The notes below the pieces were generated by a model that did no database searches, was not told the origin of the DNA, and saw only the letters and a list, made by a program, of their open reading frames with translations. A stretch of DNA of 6,246 nt from JACZUI01 sp041599115 (GTDB taxonomy: Bacteria > Actinomycetota > Acidimicrobiia > Spongiisociales > ZC4RG35). This document shows, in pieces, positions 5,132 to 6,246 of this stretch. The position numbers and the translations under genes were made by a program. Position 1 is the stretch's first letter; every line of letters starts with the position of its first letter. The stretch covers positions 1-6,246 of the forward strand of contig JBFHXF010000108.1 in NCBI GenBank assembly GCA_041599115.1, in the 5' to 3' direction.

Positions 5132-6246
5132 TCACGGGCCGAATAGGTCGAGGTTGACGGCTTGGATCTGGCCGAGGTCGTCTAGGAGGAGGTGGATGGC
5201 GTACCACATGAGGCAGCTATCGATCCCGGTTGGCTCGATCACCAAGTGGCGTCCCTGATCCCATTCAGAGCCGAAATCGAGCGGTGGACCAGCGCAGTGC
5301 GGGCGCGGACCCACGTTGACTTGGGTGATGCCGGCCTCGGTCCGAAGCGGGCCGATGATGTCGAAGGGGCCTGTGCTTCCGGCGAACTCGGCGTGCTGGA
5401 TGATCCATGCTGACGCGGATGCAAGGTCCGATCCGACGACCGTGAGCAGCTCGGCGTTGCCGAGACCCAGAACCACCTTGTCAGCGAACGACAGTTCCTC
5501 AAACGCCACATTGCCCTGGGCGAAGCCAATGAGGGCGTCGGTCACGTCCAGGTCAGACTGGCCGACCAGCTGTTGATCGGTGGGGTAGGACGTGTCCAGT
5601 TCGGACTGGTACTCGAAGGTGAGTGTGGCCGGTTCCGGCCCGGAGTCCTGGGTGATGGTCACCGTGACGTGTTGCTCGGCGTCGAGCCCGACCGCCCGGT
5701 AGCGGAACAGCCCCCATGCCTCCATCCAGTCAGTCGTCATGGCTAGGTCGTCGACCACGAGCTCACCGCCCTGGTGGATCTCGATGCCCACGGTTGCTTC
5801 GAACGGGCGGGCAAGCCCCATGAACTCGAGGGTTCCCCCGGCGGTGAACACTGGATCGCCGATGAGGTGGATGCCACTGCCGGTGCGGAGCCGCATTTCG
5901 GGGCCCGTCTTGGTGATGTCGACGATGAGCTGCCCGGTAGCGGCGTTGGTGATCGCTCCCTGTGGCCAGCCGATCACCGGGATGTACACGTCGATTGCAC
6001 CGTCGGATCGGCGCACCGCGAAAGCGTCCACCGCCTCGTCGTTGAATACCTCACTGATCACATTGCTGGACTGCGTGGTCCAGGCGTGGCCGATGCCCTC
6101 CAGCCGGATCAGGGTCGTGTTCTGAACCCGTTGGATCTCACACGCCGGGATGTTGCCCACCGGTCGCATGTCCGTACCGATCATGTCGTAGCGGGGAGCG
6201 ATACCGGAGTCGTCGAAGTCGGCGCCGAAAGTGATGACAATGCGCA
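5132..6246 (-). CDS. Probable secreted protein with AMIN-like and Gmad2-like regions, 5' end beyond window
   Basis: The frame stays open to the right edge; 370 residues are visible (the ATG at 6184 is internal, with 20 in-frame residues before it), so start and any signal peptide or lipobox are outside. Three regions can be told apart. The first (about 5910-6244) begins R-I-V-I-T-F and closes with G-Q-L-I-V-D-I, resembling the AMIN-like domain of actinobacterial lipoproteins, which opens near D-R-V-V-F and ends with an R-L-V-V-D-I strand. The second (about 5615-5850) has G-L-A-R-P-F-E-A-T-V (123-132 from the internal ATG) and W-G-L-F-R-Y (157-162), matching the Gmad2 immunoglobulin-like pattern. 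The third ends with D-S-C-L-M-W-Y-A-I-H-L-L-L-D-D-L-G-Q-I-Q-A-V (322-343), a conserved-looking C-terminus with two Cys in the last 60 residues (297, 324). No catalytic motif is seen; an extracytoplasmic binding or structural role is inferred. Domain names come from memory of patterns, not a search. Confidence 0.75.
   Translation of the reverse strand, partial: RIVITFGADFDDSGIAPRYDMIGTDMRPVGNIPACEIQRVQNTTLIRLEGIGHAWTTQSSNVISEVFNDEAVDAFAVRRSDGAIDVYIPVIGWPQGAITNAATGQLIVDITKTGPEMRLRTGSGIHLIGDPVFTAGGTLEFMGLARPFEATVGIEIHQGGELVVDDLAMTTDWMEAWGLFRYRAVGLDAEQHVTVTITQDSGPEPATLTFEYQSELDTSYPTDQQLVGQSDLDVTDALIGFAQGNVAFEELSFADKVVLGLGNAELLTVVGSDLASASAWIIQHAEFAGSTGPFDIIGPLRTEAGITQVNVGPRPHCAGPPLDFGSEWDQGRHLVIEPTGIDSCLMWYAIHLLLDDLGQIQAVNLDLFGP

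Overview
The window is GC-rich, densely coded DNA with frequent GTG starts, short or overlapping gene junctions and a promoter that seems to make a leaderless message. Together with an AMIN-like/Gmad2-like secreted protein and a seven-helix membrane protein of a type I associate with Actinobacteria, this points to an actinomycetotal chromosome. An Acidimicrobiia-like uncultured lineage is possible, but I cannot prove the class from the sequence.

Positions 2-2914 read on the + strand. First comes the 3' two thirds of a fused two-domain ABC permease of the ferric-iron (FbpB) type, cut by the left edge. Its FbpC-type ATPase overlaps it by 17 bases and carries all nucleotide-binding motifs plus a C-terminal TOBE-like region. 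These two would form an importer core; the substrate-binding protein is not visible and probably lies to the left. Eleven bases later starts a seven-helix membrane protein of unknown function.

Positions 2798-6246 read on the - strand. A small four-helix membrane protein converges on the previous gene and overlaps its 3' end by 117 bases. After a 228-base gap with a perfect short inverted repeat comes a two-gene AbiE-type (type IV) toxin-antitoxin operon: abiEi (antitoxin and repressor, 4204-5019) and abiEii (nucleotidyltransferase toxin, 3428-4207). They are joined by a GTGA stop/start overlap with a clear ribosome binding site. The abiEi promoter region holds a -10 hexamer placed for leaderless transcription and an inverted repeat (TGTACC/GGTACA) that could be the autoregulatory operator. 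The window ends inside a probable secreted protein with an AMIN-like region, a Gmad2-like immunoglobulin-fold region and a conserved-looking C-terminus.

The abiE pair is the only recognisable defence or accessory module. It sits between ordinary housekeeping or envelope genes, and I saw no transposase, integrase, tRNA, CRISPR array or phage gene. The AbiE pair belongs to a known family. The least documented items are its putative operator, the tail-to-tail overlap of two membrane-protein genes, and the domain combination at the right edge.
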